Source: Eremophila alpestris peregrina (Eukaryota > Chordata > Aves > Passeriformes > Alaudidae). Taken from it: a stretch of DNA of 64,000 nucleotides. Of this stretch, positions 49,701-60,995 are shown in pieces. Within the stretch, counting starts at the first letter, position 1, and the number at the start of each line of letters is the position of its first letter. Where the stretch lies: assembly GCA_009792885.1 (NCBI GenBank), contig WMCF01000141.1, positions 273,649 to 337,648 of the forward strand, given 5' to 3'. The position numbers and the translations under genes were made by a program. The notes beneath the pieces are model-generated. The model ran no database searches. It was given only the letters and a program-made list of their open reading frames with translations, and was not told the DNA's origin.

Positions 49701-49965
49701 AAATTTCAGGTTTTTGTTTTAAGACTACTTCAAGATTAAATCCCACTTAAGGTCAGCATGCAGTTTACCACCAATCAGCCCTGACTGCCAACAAGGTGGC
49801 CCCTGCTATCAGATTGGAGTGCATTCACATCAAGGAGCATCCGAGCACGGCCGATTGTGGGGGAACGCTGCAGATCAGGGGGGGCCTTACCGATTCGATG
49901 GGCTTGTCTAGAGACGCCTGCTCGATCTCCAGGTGCCCCTCTTCATACTGATCAAAGTGATTGCC
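12678..49965 (-). CDS. GPATCH8: G patch domain-containing protein 8, seven of eight coding exons
   Basis: Nuclear RNA-processing protein; G-patch proteins activate DEAH-box helicases such as DHX15, and GPATCH8 has been tied to branch-site quality control in splicing. Exons in transcript order: 49891-49965, 42060-42132, 30226-30293, 29709-29795, 26225-26368, 16880-17010 and 12678-16494. They total 4,395 nt, 1,464 codons plus stop, all in phase and all GT-AG. Domain order: acidic N-terminal segment, G-patch (exons 3-4), charged coiled coil, one C2H2 zinc finger, basic linker, then a 1,272-codon last exon with Lys/His-rich, Tyr/Ser/Asp, RS-repeat and His/Pro/Ala-rich segments. The order and local sequence fit human GPATCH8 (1,502 residues, 8 exons). 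The first exon, about 15 residues in human, is not in the window, so the CDS is incomplete at its 5' end. The gene is intact as far as seen. Confidence 0.95.
16495..16879 (-). other. GPATCH8: GPATCH8 intron 7 (385 bp)
   Basis: The intron between the basic-linker exon and the large terminal exon, with a GTGAGT donor and a polypyrimidine-rich CCCTGTTCCAG acceptor. I see no repeat or extra exon. Confidence 0.85.
16880..17010 (-). CDS. GPATCH8: GPATCH8 exon 7: basic linker
   Basis: Forty-three codons plus two bases, beginning [20 protein letters not shown] and continuing as an Arg/Lys/Glu-rich helix (RRLHELAEQRRQ). It ends in TG, which joins the T of the last exon to make Cys. Acceptor CCCTCAG, donor GTGAGTC. 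Confidence 0.95.
21062..21225 (-). mobile_element. CR1-type LINE fragment
   Basis: Reads GGAAGGAACCCCCAAGGATC, then CCAGTCCAACCCCTGGCCCTG and a TCCTGGAGCTCTGGCAGCC-like block. This is the antisense of a CR1 3' region as commonly seen in birds. Heavily 5'-truncated; non-coding. Confidence 0.75.
21596..21645. repeat. (ATA)n microsatellite, about 17 units
   Basis: Uninterrupted ATAATA repeats over about 50 bp inside GPATCH8 intron 6. Length polymorphism is likely. Confidence 0.95.
21945..22240 (-). mobile_element. CR1-type LINE fragment
   Basis: Starts with GGGTTGGAAGGGACCTTAAA and continues through CCATCCAACCTGGCCTTGGA, CACTTCCAGAG and the GGGCACCCTGTGCCAGGGCC block, a standard antisense CR1 3' segment. 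Truncated with no open reading frame. Confidence 0.88.
23230..23375 (-). mobile_element. CR1-type LINE fragment
   Basis: Begins AATCACAGAATCACAGACTG, the antisense of the short 3' terminal repeats of CR1. It continues GATCCTAAAGATAACTTTGT, CCCCTGCCACGGGCAGGGAC and ends at AACACTTCCAGGGAT. Confidence 0.88.
26225..26368 (-). CDS. GPATCH8: GPATCH8 exon 6: C2H2 zinc finger
   Basis: Forty-eight codons, phase 0. After a Lys/Ala/Glu-rich helix it encodes CELC, then His 13 residues after the second Cys, then a second His six residues further. This is a C-x2-C-x12-H-x5-H finger (26237-26305) of the long-spacer type common in RNA-binding and splicing proteins. Acceptor TTTTCAG, donor GTAACCA. Confidence 0.96.
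26480..26740 (-). mobile_element. CR1-type LINE fragment
   Basis: Contains GAGGCTGGAAAACAACTCCA, ATCACTGGGTCCAACCTATG, TTGGACACCTCCAGGAATGG and CTGGGCAGCCCCTTCCAAGG, matching antisense CR1 sequence. It lies just upstream of the zinc-finger exon without touching its splice sites. Confidence 0.85.
28470..28625 (-). mobile_element. CR1-type LINE fragment
   Basis: GGTTTTGGTTGGGAGGGACC, CAGGCAGGGACACCTCCCAC and CTGCTCCAAGCCCCATCCAG mark an antisense CR1 3' end. It is followed within 40 bp by the long A tract, which cannot be its own tail given the orientation. Confidence 0.85.
28664..28702. repeat. Pure A tract of 39 bp
   Basis: Uninterrupted A on the plus strand (T in the GPATCH8 pre-mRNA), next to a CR1 fragment of opposite orientation. 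It is much longer than the other A runs in the window. Confidence 0.9.
29709..29795 (-). CDS. GPATCH8: GPATCH8 exon 5: charged helix
   Basis: Twenty-nine codons, phase 0, rich in Glu, Arg and Lys ([20 protein letters not shown] is within it), predicted to form a coiled coil. Acceptor AAAACAG, donor GTACAGA. Confidence 0.95.
29796..30225 (-). other. GPATCH8: GPATCH8 intron 4 (430 bp)
   Basis: Short intron with a GTGAGC donor and an AAAACAG acceptor. No repeat or extra exon is seen. Confidence 0.8.
30226..30293 (-). CDS. GPATCH8: GPATCH8 exon 4: second half of the G-patch
   Basis: Completes the split Gly codon and encodes [20 protein letters not shown] and ME. This is the conserved continuation of the domain, which contacts the helicase in other G-patch proteins. 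Acceptor CTTCCAG, donor GTGAGCT. Confidence 0.95.
31990..32001. repeat. Homopolymer of 12 G
   Basis: A run of G in an otherwise AT-rich intron (C run in the GPATCH8 pre-mRNA). Its length may also be affected by sequencing error. Confidence 0.85.
34019..34285 (-). mobile_element. CR1-type LINE fragment
   Basis: ATAGAATCCCAGAATGGTCT and GGGTTGGGAGGGAACTTAAG open the fragment. CAGGTTGCTCCAAGG, CACTTCCAGGGATGGGGCAG and the CTACTCCTTGTCCTATCCC-like end complete a typical antisense CR1 3' region. Confidence 0.9.
35055..35230 (+). mobile_element. CR1-type LINE fragment (sense)
   Basis: GGTTTAGGTTGGATATTGGG, AGAGGCTGCCCAGGGCAGTG, GTGGAGTCCTGAAG and GTGGTGGCCTTGGCAGCACT follow the sense order of the CR1 3' untranslated region. 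The final terminal repeats are missing. Confidence 0.8.
42060..42132 (-). CDS. GPATCH8: GPATCH8 exon 3: first half of the G-patch
   Basis: Encodes [20 protein letters not shown] and KSLQ, then one base of a Gly codon. It shows the G-patch signature of spaced glycines around an aromatic residue (G-W-K-x-G-x-G-L-G-K). Acceptor CTGTCAG, donor GTAAGTC. Confidence 0.96.
42684..42718. repeat. AT-rich simple repeat
   Basis: Imperfect TATATA/TATAAATA sequence in GPATCH8 intron 2, about 550 bp upstream (minus strand) of the first G-patch exon. Confidence 0.8.
43996..44044. repeat. A-rich (AAAAAG-type) simple sequence
   Basis: Nearly pure purine with A runs broken by G. It gives rise to a lysine-rich open frame of no biological weight. 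Confidence 0.8.
47925..48095 (+). mobile_element. CR1-type LINE fragment (sense, with 3' end)
   Basis: GGAGTCACCATCCCTAGAAA, GGTGGCCTTGGCAGTGCTGT and GGGCTTTTCCAACCTTAGTG, then GATTCTGTGATTCTC. It ends in the 8-bp-type terminal repeat characteristic of CR1, so the true 3' end is near 48095. Confidence 0.9.
49891..49965 (-). CDS. GPATCH8: GPATCH8 exon 2
   Basis: Twenty-five codons, phase 0 at both ends, starting GNHFDQYEEGHLEIEQ and ending with the KPIES segment just before the G-patch. The acceptor is TTGCAG and the donor is GTAAGG. It is the most 5' exon present; the residues before it must come from an exon beyond 64000. Confidence 0.95.
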
Positions 49966-50724
49966 CTGCAAGAGAAAACCAGGGTCAGCTCCACAGCACA
50001 CACTTCCCACACTTTAGTGTCCAGACAGTTTGCTTACAGTGGTAGAGTTCATATCATTTTGCTAACAATGAACTTATTAAATACAGGCTCAATTCAGTGT
50101 ATCAGCTGTAAGGACAAAAAAAAAAAACCCTAACAGCTAAGTCAATTTGATGACAAACATAAACTATTAAAGTTGGCAAAATACCAAACATTTACAATTA
50201 TAATACTCCTGGATTTTTTTCCTTAGAAAGTCTATGAAAGTCTCAGCATAAGCACCAGTGCCAGCATGGAAACCACACACGACAAAAGGAGCAGCAGGAA
50301 TGGATGTCCCCCACCACCAGAAGACTTTCCCTGAACCTGGAATTTGCTTGAGGGATACATGTGATTTCATACACTTTAAGCCAACAAAACCCTACAGTGG
50401 TACCAAAAGAAACCCGTCCCTGTGCCCACAGTGTTGGTCTATGGTGTGGAGTAGCCCTTCCCACAAATCTGAACAGAGTTCTGTCTGTGGAAGTGATCCC
50501 CACACAGCCTTTAGTCCCGACCCAAAGCAGTGTCCCTGCCAGCTGACCACCATCCCTCTCGGAAAATCTGCATCTTCCCACGTTTTTGGTGGATACTGAG
50601 AATGCAGGCTCCTGAGCTAGGAAGGCAATGGCAATCTCTGTTCTCCAGAACAAGTGTTGGTGCTGGAACACAGCCGTGAAGGCCATTTCAGGAAAAACAA
50701 ACACCTCCACTGCAGCTCAGCCAT

Positions 50725-50751
50725 AATTTGAGGTTTCTGAAACCTCAAATT
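50725..50751. repeat. 27-nt palindrome with a single-base centre
   Basis: AATTTGAGGTTTC, then T, then GAAACCTCAAATT: two 13-nt arms in perfect inverted symmetry. It lies in GPATCH8 intron 1, about 760 bp upstream of exon 2, outside any recognised repeat. Confidence 0.85.
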
Positions 50752-53700
50752 CCTGAGATTTCAAACATGGTGAACCATTTTTGTCTGTTCAATAGGTCCA
50801 TGATGCAACACATCCACTGTCACTAGCACAGACCTGGAAAGGAAACACTTGGACTTTCTGGCTGCAAACTCAAAAGCAAAGTGAGATTCCTGCAACTGGG
50901 ATGAGACCAAAAGCCTCTGAAGGGGGTGGTTTCAGTAGGCTCTCCTCCCCTCCCAAGCCCTTTTCAGTGTCACAGGAACTCCAGGAGTTGCCATGCCTTG
51001 GCTGTCACCCCCCATTCCCCCCTCAGGCCCCCCCAGTGCCACTGGAACCTCCGGCTGCTCTGTGAACATCAAACCCCTGGCAGGTTCTACTTGCATCCCA
51101 GCTCCACAATCCCTTGGAGCAGCAGCACACAGCACTGCTGCCAAGAGAAACATGTTGTCACCCTCCTCCTTCCACCAATACCAAGTTTTCCTTCTGCAAG
51201 AATTTTAATGGAAGCCAGCACGCGAAAGAGCAAACTGCAGTTTTAACAGACTGACGGTTGGAATATTACAAGCCAGGCACCAGCCTCCAAAAATCCTCTG
51301 GAAGGAGTGTTCCTATGCAGCAATGCAAATCTGCAAGGGAACATCTTGACTAAAACCTGGTGCCAAGAGAAGGTGCTTTGATGCTGGTGCCCCAGCTTCC
51401 AGCCCATCCATCATCTGCAGGCCCTGGTGGCAAATTCACCCTGGCCATGCTCTGCTCCCAGGCATCGTCTTTCCCATGGTCTCTGCAGAGTGAATTTGGG
51501 GTTTAATCTACAGGCAGCAATTCACTCCCACTCTTTTTTTTGGACAGCCTTCAAGGAGCAAGCTGAAGGCAAACTTACTATGCACAAGTTGTCGTTGAGC
51601 GCTTTGGAAAGCTAACAGCACTCAGAGGCAGCACGGTGAGGATGCACAGATTTTGTGTGTGAGGCATCCAGCAGCCCACACCAAAAGACATCAAAAACCT
51701 GCCTCAGTGGTTGGGGGACAGCCCAGCCTCCCAAAAAGTAATGCACAAGAGAACCAGAGCAGTCAGCAGTGCAAATGCTGCCAACACTGGCAAAAACACA
51801 CTGCTAAACTTCATCTACTAAAACATTAAACCCACATAATGTTCAGTTAACCAACAGCTGAAACCCTCTCAGCACGAACCCAGACACGTCCCTGCGCCTC
51901 CTTTCACCCGCTGCCTGCAGGTAGCTCAGCACACACCACTAAATTACCTGAACAGCTGAATACTCCTGCCAGCTCCTCTGGTGGGCTGCCTGCCAAGGCA
52001 CTGAAAGCTGTTTTTACTGAGGCAAGGGTCAATCCCAGTTTGAGGGCAGCACGCCTTGCTGCTCTGAGGCTTCACAAGTCACTTTTTCAGTGCTTAAAAC
52101 AACATCTCCTCCCTGAAACTATGCAAAAGGCTGAGCACTCCCTGTCCACAGCCAGAGAATCAGAGAGCAAACAAAGCCTTTATCTCTTAAGTTCTGGTGA
52201 TCCCACCACTACCCACTCCATGTATTTTGGTTATTTTATATATTCATATTCTTTGGGGTTTATTATGTACTTCATCTCTACTTGTTCCTGGTCCAAACAG
52301 CTGCAATACTAAAACTGGAGCTTATCAGAGAGGCAGGTGCTGCCTGTCAGCTGGAAGTCCTGGGCAATAAAAAGCCACAGAGCACAGGGAACAGGGCACA
52401 TGGGAATGCTGCCAGCCTGCTCCTGGATCAGGAGGGTGTTCCAGGCTTGGAAATTCAAGGCTTCAAAATAACAAAGAGTCCAAACGGAGCTGAAATCAAT
52501 ACTCATCATAGAGACTGTTCTTTATTTATCAGTATTTAGAATACATAAAGGGAAAATTCCCTTCCACCATAAAGCAGCTCATCCTTGGAAAGAGGCAAGC
52601 AGACAATCCAATGGTTATTGTGAGGTTGGATTTATGGGGGTTCAGGCCAGTGATGTTTAATCAGGTAAGAGAAAAATGTTTCTATGGCTATGGCCACAAC
52701 AATGCTGCTTGCCTTCGTGGTGAGCCCAGGCCTCTTGAAGCTGGAGGCAGCACAGTCTGTCCCTTTGCTTCTTCATCACTGCAACTGGTTAAGGAACAAG
52801 TTGGGGGGAATTCCAAGTTTCTCTCTTTTCCAATTCTACAACCTGGTGCATCAAATGGATCCATAAAACATTTCTGTTTTGCTGTACCTTAACAATTAAT
52901 CAGAAGAACACGAAATACTTTAACACTTAAATCCAACACTTAATTAAACCCTAAATGCTGGCTCTGTTGAGTATACATTTCTGGCAAACATGAACCCCAA
53001 GCACTGACCACGTTTCAATATGATTTTGAAGTGTGTCTTCTGCAGACTTGAGGGATGCTTCCCACTTCAGAGGAAACCTTTATGTGAAAAGAAGGACACA
53101 ATCCCTTGGATTCAACCCCATGGATACTCGGACATGAAATAACAGATGCATTAAACCCAGCACTACTCAAAACCTATTCCCAAACCTTCTTCCTGTATGA
53201 GTGCTACAGAAATGCAGTAAATCCCCAGCCCTGGGAGCTAATGGCAAAGCTTCCACCTGCTCCTATGGACAAGGATTTTGGAGCTGACTACAGCACCCTC
53301 CTCCCCCTCATCCTCTGCCCCTCCATTTTACAGCTGCTTGTATCACAGTCTTTCACTTCTGCTTTGTGAAACAAGATGTGTTGCACTGTCCCTCTCTCAT
53401 AGACACTTCTCCATCCACCCTGGAACAGCAGAGCAAGTAAGATGAGAGTCTTCCACTTAAGCAGCATTTATCGCTCTCACTTTGTGCTACATCAAGTGGT
53501 GCTTCCCTACAACCACACTGAAATTCAATATATTTTCCTACTTCGTGAGAAGCAAGGACAAGCCTCCAGCATGCAAATACTCCTCATTACACACCACACA
53601 CACCACTTGGCTTCCTTCTGCATTCATCTCCAGGAGCCAACATGTTTGAGCCCTGTAATTTTTGTGGAATATCATCTGAACTTTGGCTCTCTACACACTC

Positions 53701-56700
53701 TGGTTACTCACAGTCACATGTTCTCTGCTCTCTCTTCCACTTTCCCATTGTTTAAACTTTATTCGAAGCTCTTGGCCAAACCTTCTTAGAGCCCCCACAC
53801 ACTGAATATGGCATTTGAAAATTCAACCAACAAAAGCTGCCTCCATGCAGGATTTCAACTCTTGGTCTCCCTTTTTAGGACTGTAAATACTTTGGAGCCC
53901 TGGCTCAACAAATGCCATTTGGTCCCAGATCATACCCAGGAGTGTTACTGCATTTCCTGGGACTATTCAAGTTAATAGCTATGGGGAAGAGCATTGCTGC
54001 TTCTTTCCTACTTAGAAGGTCCCAAACATTGTGGCAATGAAACCAAACCCAGTCAGCGCCATAAAAAAAAATTTAAGAACTTAATTACACTTTCATCCCA
54101 AAATCCTCTGTGGCAAGAACTGTTGCCAATAAATCACTCAATGCAAGTGAAATTAATTGCTGATTAAAGCCCATTTATCACAGTTTAGTCCCACAGAATT
54201 CACTCTTTCCTCTACATGAAGCCCCTCTTCAGGAAGGTGGGTTACCACAAAGCCCACAGGACACACAGAAATCACAGAGGGAACCCTTTAAAAGCACCTT
54301 CACAATGACAAGCAGAAGAAAATACGCTCTCTCCTTCTCCCTCACACCCCAAAGGGTGTGTCCAAAACTAGAGCTGGGTCATGAGCACTGCCTGAATTTC
54401 TAAGTCACCTAAAGCACCAGCAACACAATGACAAAATAAGGATGAGTCACTTCAACTGCTTTAGGCCCATTAGATCTCCCTGGATATTAATGACTGGACT
54501 GCTCTGTGCAATCCACCCGAGCACAGAGCACATTAAGATGTCAGCAGGCAGAACACATTCCATATAGTGCCCATTCCTGATGGGAATGAGTAGTTTCTTT
54601 GATGAACAGCCCTAAGTTATCCATGTATTGTTCCCAAAGAAAATGTGGCAGCCTCCAGCCCAGCAGCTGGGGACATGGAGCCAGGAGCAGGACACAAAGG
54701 AGAAGGACAATGGAGCCTGGGGATCCTTTCAGGACATCCCCACTCAGCTGTCCTTGGGCTCCTGCTCCAGCAGAGCCCTGTCACAGCAGCCTGGTGTTAT
54801 TAACACCAGAGAGGATAAGGTGAGTTATAGGCCCCACAAAAGTCAGATAGCAAGATCCCAGGATTGGAAAACACTGCCTGCTCCAACAGAGCAAAACAGG
54901 AAAAGATTCTGGCATAAAACCCTGCAGCTCTGCCTGGGAGCATTAAAGCAGGGAAGCTGCAGAGAGAATGGGCAGAATGCAGCTGCTGAGACGTCACAGC
55001 AGCAACAATCTATTTACGTCCCTACTGGATTTCAGCACTGGCTCAGAAAGGCACTCAGAAACGCTGCTTCATGAGACCACGCCAATAATAATCTAAAGAA
55101 AGCAATTTTGTAGAAAAGCCTTACTATACTCACTATTTCTTAAAGGCACTGGAAAAGAGCACAGCATGACCATGACTGCTTAACTGCACTTGAAAAGAGT
55201 GCAGTGTGCTCCTTAGATATTCAAAAATTTGTTTTATCCTAGGAGAGTACCAGAAAAAGACTCAAAAAACCCCACATTTATATTACATTTACCTTAGAAA
55301 ATGGAATTTAAAAACACTAAAGCAAATCAGCACCACTTCTTCACATTCTATTTATCCATCAATTCAATCAAATAAATCCTAAACTCCAAAAATATTACGT
55401 CAGGCCATAAAATTCAGGGTTGGTACTCACAAGTATCACTTGAAAGCATTTAACCAAGCCCACTCCCCACTCCCAAGAGCCCTGCAGGCATTAGGCTAAG
55501 AACAGCAGCTGAGACACAGGAATATCCAAAAAGAGAATGAGTCCCCCCAGAAAAGGCCATTTTCTAGTGTGGATAAAGCCAGGGCAGGCTGCATGAGCTG
55601 CAGATCCCGGAATGTTTTGCTCCCGCGGCTGGGAAGCACAGCTGACATTTCCTGCAGCCCTCCTGGGATGGGTCAGCACAGATGCAAGGTCTGAGCACAG
55701 GGAACTGGAGCAGCATCTGAGCACAAGGGAGCAAATGCCATCTTGCCAAATCCTCCCTCCCTGCGTGCACACGGCACTCCCACAGAGCAGAGAAAAAAAC
55801 CCTCTGATTCCAGAAGTGAATATCCTGTCAAAATTTAAATTTTCTTTTTTAAAAGAGATGGAGCAGTTACAAAACCTTTAGATGGATAAGGCACCCTCAC
55901 ATCCATCCACTTTTCCCAAAGCTGGCTCCCAGCACTCTTGCACACATCCCACATCCAGGACACCTGGGTGAACGCTGCCTGTCCAGCACCAGCACAGTTG
56001 CCAAGAGGCTCAGGAAATGCTCTGCTAAGCCCTGTTGGAGCACCAGCCTCTTGCCTGACCCAAAGACAAGGAATTTCAGCAAACCACCATCGACACTCAT
56101 CCCGTTTTGTATTTAGTTCTCTTTTGACAAACCTTTCCAGCTCGGGCAGCTGTTTCCAGACATGCTGGTTTCACTTCTCTGCACGAGGCCTGAGGGTGAG
56201 ACACCCACCACCTGCAGCTGCAGTGGCACATGTGGGACAGGCAGGATAAAAACTCATTACAGGCATGGATGAGATACAAGAGGTACAAGTGCCAAGGTCT
56301 GCAAGTGCTCTGATTTGCTTGTGGGGCTCTGCCACCAACATCACCACTCCCTTCACAGCGAGTTTCAGCCAAGACCAATGAGGGAAGGAACGCGTTAAAC
56401 CCAAATGGAGCTCCCCATGACTGATTGTTGTGTTTATTACACACAATCAAAATGTAACGGCTTTCTAATACCTCTGCAAGATCCACACCTCCCTACGCAG
56501 GCTGACTGCAGATCACAGCAGTAATTCATGCTGCCCTTTGCAGCTCGGCAGGGCCTGATGACTCTATACCATGGAAGGGCTCCAAAACGTAATTGATGCA
56601 GACAACCATGTTGATGTTTAGAAATCCACCCAAAGAACTCAAAAACAACTCCAGGAAAGTGTAGCTTACAGTGTTTTCGAATATTCATTATGCATCCAAT

Positions 56701-57764
56701 AAAAATGTATTTTTAAAACCAACATGCACCTAGGAGATGGCTCCATCCAATCCTGGAAATTTTCTTGGATAATTTTAAAGGACACATGGGTTCTCAAAGC
56801 TATAAAAAGCAATACAAAAGCAACTTTGTATTGGCACCTGAAAAGCCTTTGTTAATGCTTCCCAGAACAAAATCATCCTTTTCCCTGTTGTTCCCTGTAG
56901 TGTCTGTAAAGACACAAAAAATAAATCAGATTCTTTCCTAGCAGCACAGAGGTGAAGCATACCCAAACAACACGTTCTCACTGCCCTCCACACACTCGGA
57001 ATCGCTTTCCCAGACCTTTCCCTGCAACACAAGCAGGAAGTACGGACATGGCACATCTGCACACCCCCAGAAACAGCTGAATATTTACAGTCAACATCTT
57101 GTGAAAGCTGCAGCAAAACCTCATTTTCAGCAGACACACACATCAATTATTCTGAGAGTACTTAACAGGAAAATCCTCTCAAGTCAATACAACAAAAGCA
57201 ATCACTTGAGACTCGGAGATGAATTTAAATTGGCAAGGTTTGAAAGAAGCACCTTGGAATTGCACATTGAGAAGCTGATGGCACCTTTTGTTTACCAAAC
57301 TAAAAACTAATTTTGACAAAATTCTTCCTGCTGAGTCCAAAAACACTGAAAACCCACTCAGCAGAACACATTTAAGACTAGTCACAGGTCAAGAGGTTTA
57401 AACCAGGAAAATATGCATATAAATACCCACTTAGAGCTGTCCAAATAAAAACATGTTCCACAGTTCAGAGATAAACAGCTTGTACCACACAAGGAGTGGG
57501 AGCCAGAGGCAGGTCTCTGCTTTGCATACTTTGGCACCAAATGAACAATTTCATGTCTTTCAGATTCCTTCTGCCGCACCAACACCAGCTGTGGATCTGT
57601 TCCAGCACACGAGGGATGCTCTGCAGTCCTTCAGCAAGCTCTGCCCAAGAGCCAGCACTGGCACAGCACCCAACTTCCTCTTTGCCATGTTTAATGTGCC
57701 TTGATGCAGAAGCTACTGCAGCTTCTAGCACCCACATCTTCATGGCTAACCAGGATCTTCAAAC

Positions 57765-58590
57765 AACCAAAGAATCATGGAAGGAATTGGGTGAGGAAGG
57801 ACCTTCAAGATGATCTTGTTCCATCCCCTGCAGGGGATGGACAGGGCACCTTCCACTATCCCAGGTTGCTCTACCTGGCCTTGAACACTTCTAAGGATGG
57901 GGAAGCCTCAGCTTCTCTGGGCAACCTGTGCCAGGACCTCACTACCTCACAGGGAGGAATTCCTTCCCAATATCCCATCTAACCCTACTCTTTGTCAGTG
58001 GGAAGCCATTCCCTTTGTCCTGTCCCTCTGTCCCTTGTCCCAAATCCTTCTCCAGTTCTCCTGGAGCCCCTTTAGGTACTGGAAGGGGCTCTGAGCTCTC
58101 CCTGGAGCCTTCTCTTTTACAGATGAGCACACAGCTCTCCCAGCCTGGCTCCAGAGCAGAGGGGCTCCAGCCCTTGGAGCATCTCTGTGGCCTTCTCTGG
58201 ACTGGCTCCAGCAGCTCCAGGTCCTTCCTGTCCTTGGGACCCCAGGGCTGGAGACAGCTCTGCAGGTAGGGTCTCACCTGAGCAGGGCAGAATTTCCCCC
58301 TCACCTGCTGCCCATGGTTGGTTCCTGGGCTGTGAGCACAAACAGCTGAGTCACTGAACATCTCATCAAACAATACCCCCTGTCCTTCTCCTCAGAGCTC
58401 TTTTAATCCATTCTCCCCCAGCCTGGATTTGTGCTTGGAATTGACCTGACCCAGGTACAGCACCGTGCTCTTGCCCTTGGTGACCTTCATGAGGTTCACA
58501 CTGACCAACCTCTCCAGCCAGCCCAGGTCCTGCTGGGTGCCACCCCTTCCCTCCCTTGTGTGACCACAGCAAGTGGTACAAGGCAAAGAG
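57765..58590 (-). mobile_element. Longest CR1-type LINE fragment in the window
   Basis: About 825 bp, starting with an AAAGAATCATGGAAGGAATT-like 3' end on the left. It runs through the TACCTGGCCTTGAACACTTC block, the TTTAGGTACTGGAAGGGGCT block and the GACCCAGGTACAGCACCGTG to CTTCATGAGGTTCACACTGA block, as expected for antisense CR1 extending upstream. It is interrupted by stops and does not encode an intact protein. Confidence 0.88.
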
Positions 58591-60995
58591 CAATCACCCT
58601 GGTGGGACAGGCTGCTAATCATGTAACATTTAGGGTGTAATCTATTCACCACTATGATCTTCCATAATATTATCTGCCTTTTCTTTATTACTATGGTGTC
58701 TGACTTGATAAAGGATTGTTTCTAAACCAAACTCTCACAGAAAATCTCTCTCAGGAGCACATTAACAGGATTCAAACTCCATTCAATACTGTTATCAATG
58801 ATCAGAGGAAACAGAGCACCTGCCAGCTCAGTTTGCAGATCAGGCAGCCCAACAAAGAGGGAGCAACAGTGAGGATGTGTTTGTACAGAGCAACCTGACC
58901 CATGTAAGAGTGGCTTCAACTCCCTAACACCATGTCTGCTTTCACAGAGCTCTGTACAAACACAGCCACAGCACAGGGCTGCACCCAGCAGGCTGAGCAA
59001 TCCCAGTTAAAACCTCCTCAGCAACACAGAAGCAGAAAGGATAAAAATACAGTCCAAGGGTGTGCAACAAAGGAACAGCAAATATGAAAAAAGTAGGAAA
59101 CAGATGTTTATATCTCTGTAAAGAAGAGGTTTATCTCAGTATGTTATACCAGGTATAACTCAGTCTGCTCTAGACTCCTCTGAGCAAGTTTTCCAATCAC
59201 AAGTGTGGACAATTTAGGATGCAGAAAGCAGTAACAACACAAAGGGAGAACAGTAACAGAATTCAGAGCCATTAAGGCTCTCAGAAGAAGCTAAAATTGA
59301 GCAAAAATGCTCAATATGCCTTCACATAAAAGGACACAGAGTAGTAATGTGTGCTTTGGTGTAGCAGAGAAGGACATAAAGCTCAGCTAAAAGCTGAAAA
59401 GAAAGAAAATCTCGAAGAAAAATTAAGGAAAATGAAGCTTTCAATGGCTAAACTACCAGAACAATCTATAAACAAAAATGTTCCCCATCACCAGCCGTCT
59501 TCAAGGGAGAGAAACTGCAACCAAACACCAACTCCTGGACCCAGAACTGGATCAAACAGTGGCAATTGAAACCTAAGTGATACCAGGATATTCAAAGCCA
59601 GCATCCTAATATTAACTTCTGGCTTTAAAACTGAGAATGGTCAAAATCTCAGATTAACTGCCCACAGAGCTGCCTGAAGGGAGAAAGTAGCAAGAATTAT
59701 TACAGGTTTAAAACCACGTGATAGGAGAAAAGCTTCTGTCAACTAAGGAAGTGCTGTCCTAGAACTGCAGCACTGCTTCTTATCAGATGAGCTCCTGAAG
59801 CCCCACATTCCCACACAGCAGGTGGCAGGAGCCTGGTTAGAGGGGTGGGTTTTGTCTTGGAGAGGGTGACTCAGAAGAAGCTGAGGTAGCTCAGCAATGG
59901 CTTGTGGGACTGAAGGATAAAGTGTTTCCCATTCCCTGGGCCTCAGCAATGGAAAACATCACTGTAGGAGAGAAGTGACAACACAGACTGGGGGAAGGCA
60001 CAACCAAGACAGGAAAGGGCTATATAAAATTACCTCACCACGTGAGTCCAGAAATCCACACTGAAGTTCAGATCCTACTATGGTGTTCTAAAACTGGAAC
60101 AAATACTACTTGATCTACTTTAGAACACATTTTCCCCCAGACTTCTCCCGCCCTCCTTGCTCACACAGGGAGGTTAAAAAAATCAGTCACAGTTCTGCTG
60201 TTCCTGCTTTGCTAAAGTGAGAGGTCAGAACGTCCTGCCAAGGAGGCAAGAGCTGTATTCTTCCTGTGCTGGGCCCACACCAGAAACATAACCTGAATCA
60301 AATGATAATTTAACACCTCTAAACAATTCTAACAGATCTTCTAAAATCTCAGATTAATTCTCCAGTTAGAAAGCACTCCATGCAAAAGCACAGGCTGCCT
60401 CCTGACTGCTTGCAGCTACTCCCGCCAAAGGCAAACTCACACCCCAGGATCTTGGATCAGTTGAAAGCTCAGCGTAACAGATTTTGCAAAGATTCCAATC
60501 CTCGTTCCCTCACATTAAGTTTTTCTTTTCCCAATTAGTAAAGGCAGGCAGAGAAAATGACCCTCTTTATCTCCCTGCAGCGCAGAGCACAGGCATCAGC
60601 TCCCAGTGCCACACTGCCCCGAGCAGCTGGGCCTGCTGAAGGACATGGAAATCAAATGCACTTCCCTCAGGCAGCACCTTGGAAGTGAAGTGAAGCTGCA
60701 GCCATGGCCACACTCATTAAGGATGGATTCTAAACCTCCTCACTGCTGGCCCAGCTGTCCAGTAAAGCGCTTCCTAAGCTGCTTGGGAACAGAACTTATC
60801 CCTGACATTCTGCCAATTAAAAAGCATAAAATCCCCCTGCCAGCAGCACTCAGCTCAACCTGCTGGAAGCGGGCAGAGCCAGAAGCACAGCGATGTGCTG
60901 GCTTAGCTCTGCAAATCCTTTGTGGAGGGAAAGAAAAAAAACCACCTATCTTCTTGGAATTAGCAGAAATACCCGAGCTGAGATCCAGACTGGTC

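Larger units (their letters stand above)
42133..49890 (-). other. GPATCH8: GPATCH8 intron 2 (7.8 kb)
   Basis: Holds A/T-rich simple sequence at 42684-42718 and 43996-44044 and a CR1 fragment near 47925-48095. The remaining DNA, including an AT-rich stretch at about 49500-49750, shows no exon. Confidence 0.8.

Noticed and set aside
54628..55074. 148-codon plus-strand open frame
   Set aside because: No domain, no supporting splice sites or conserved motif; treated as chance.
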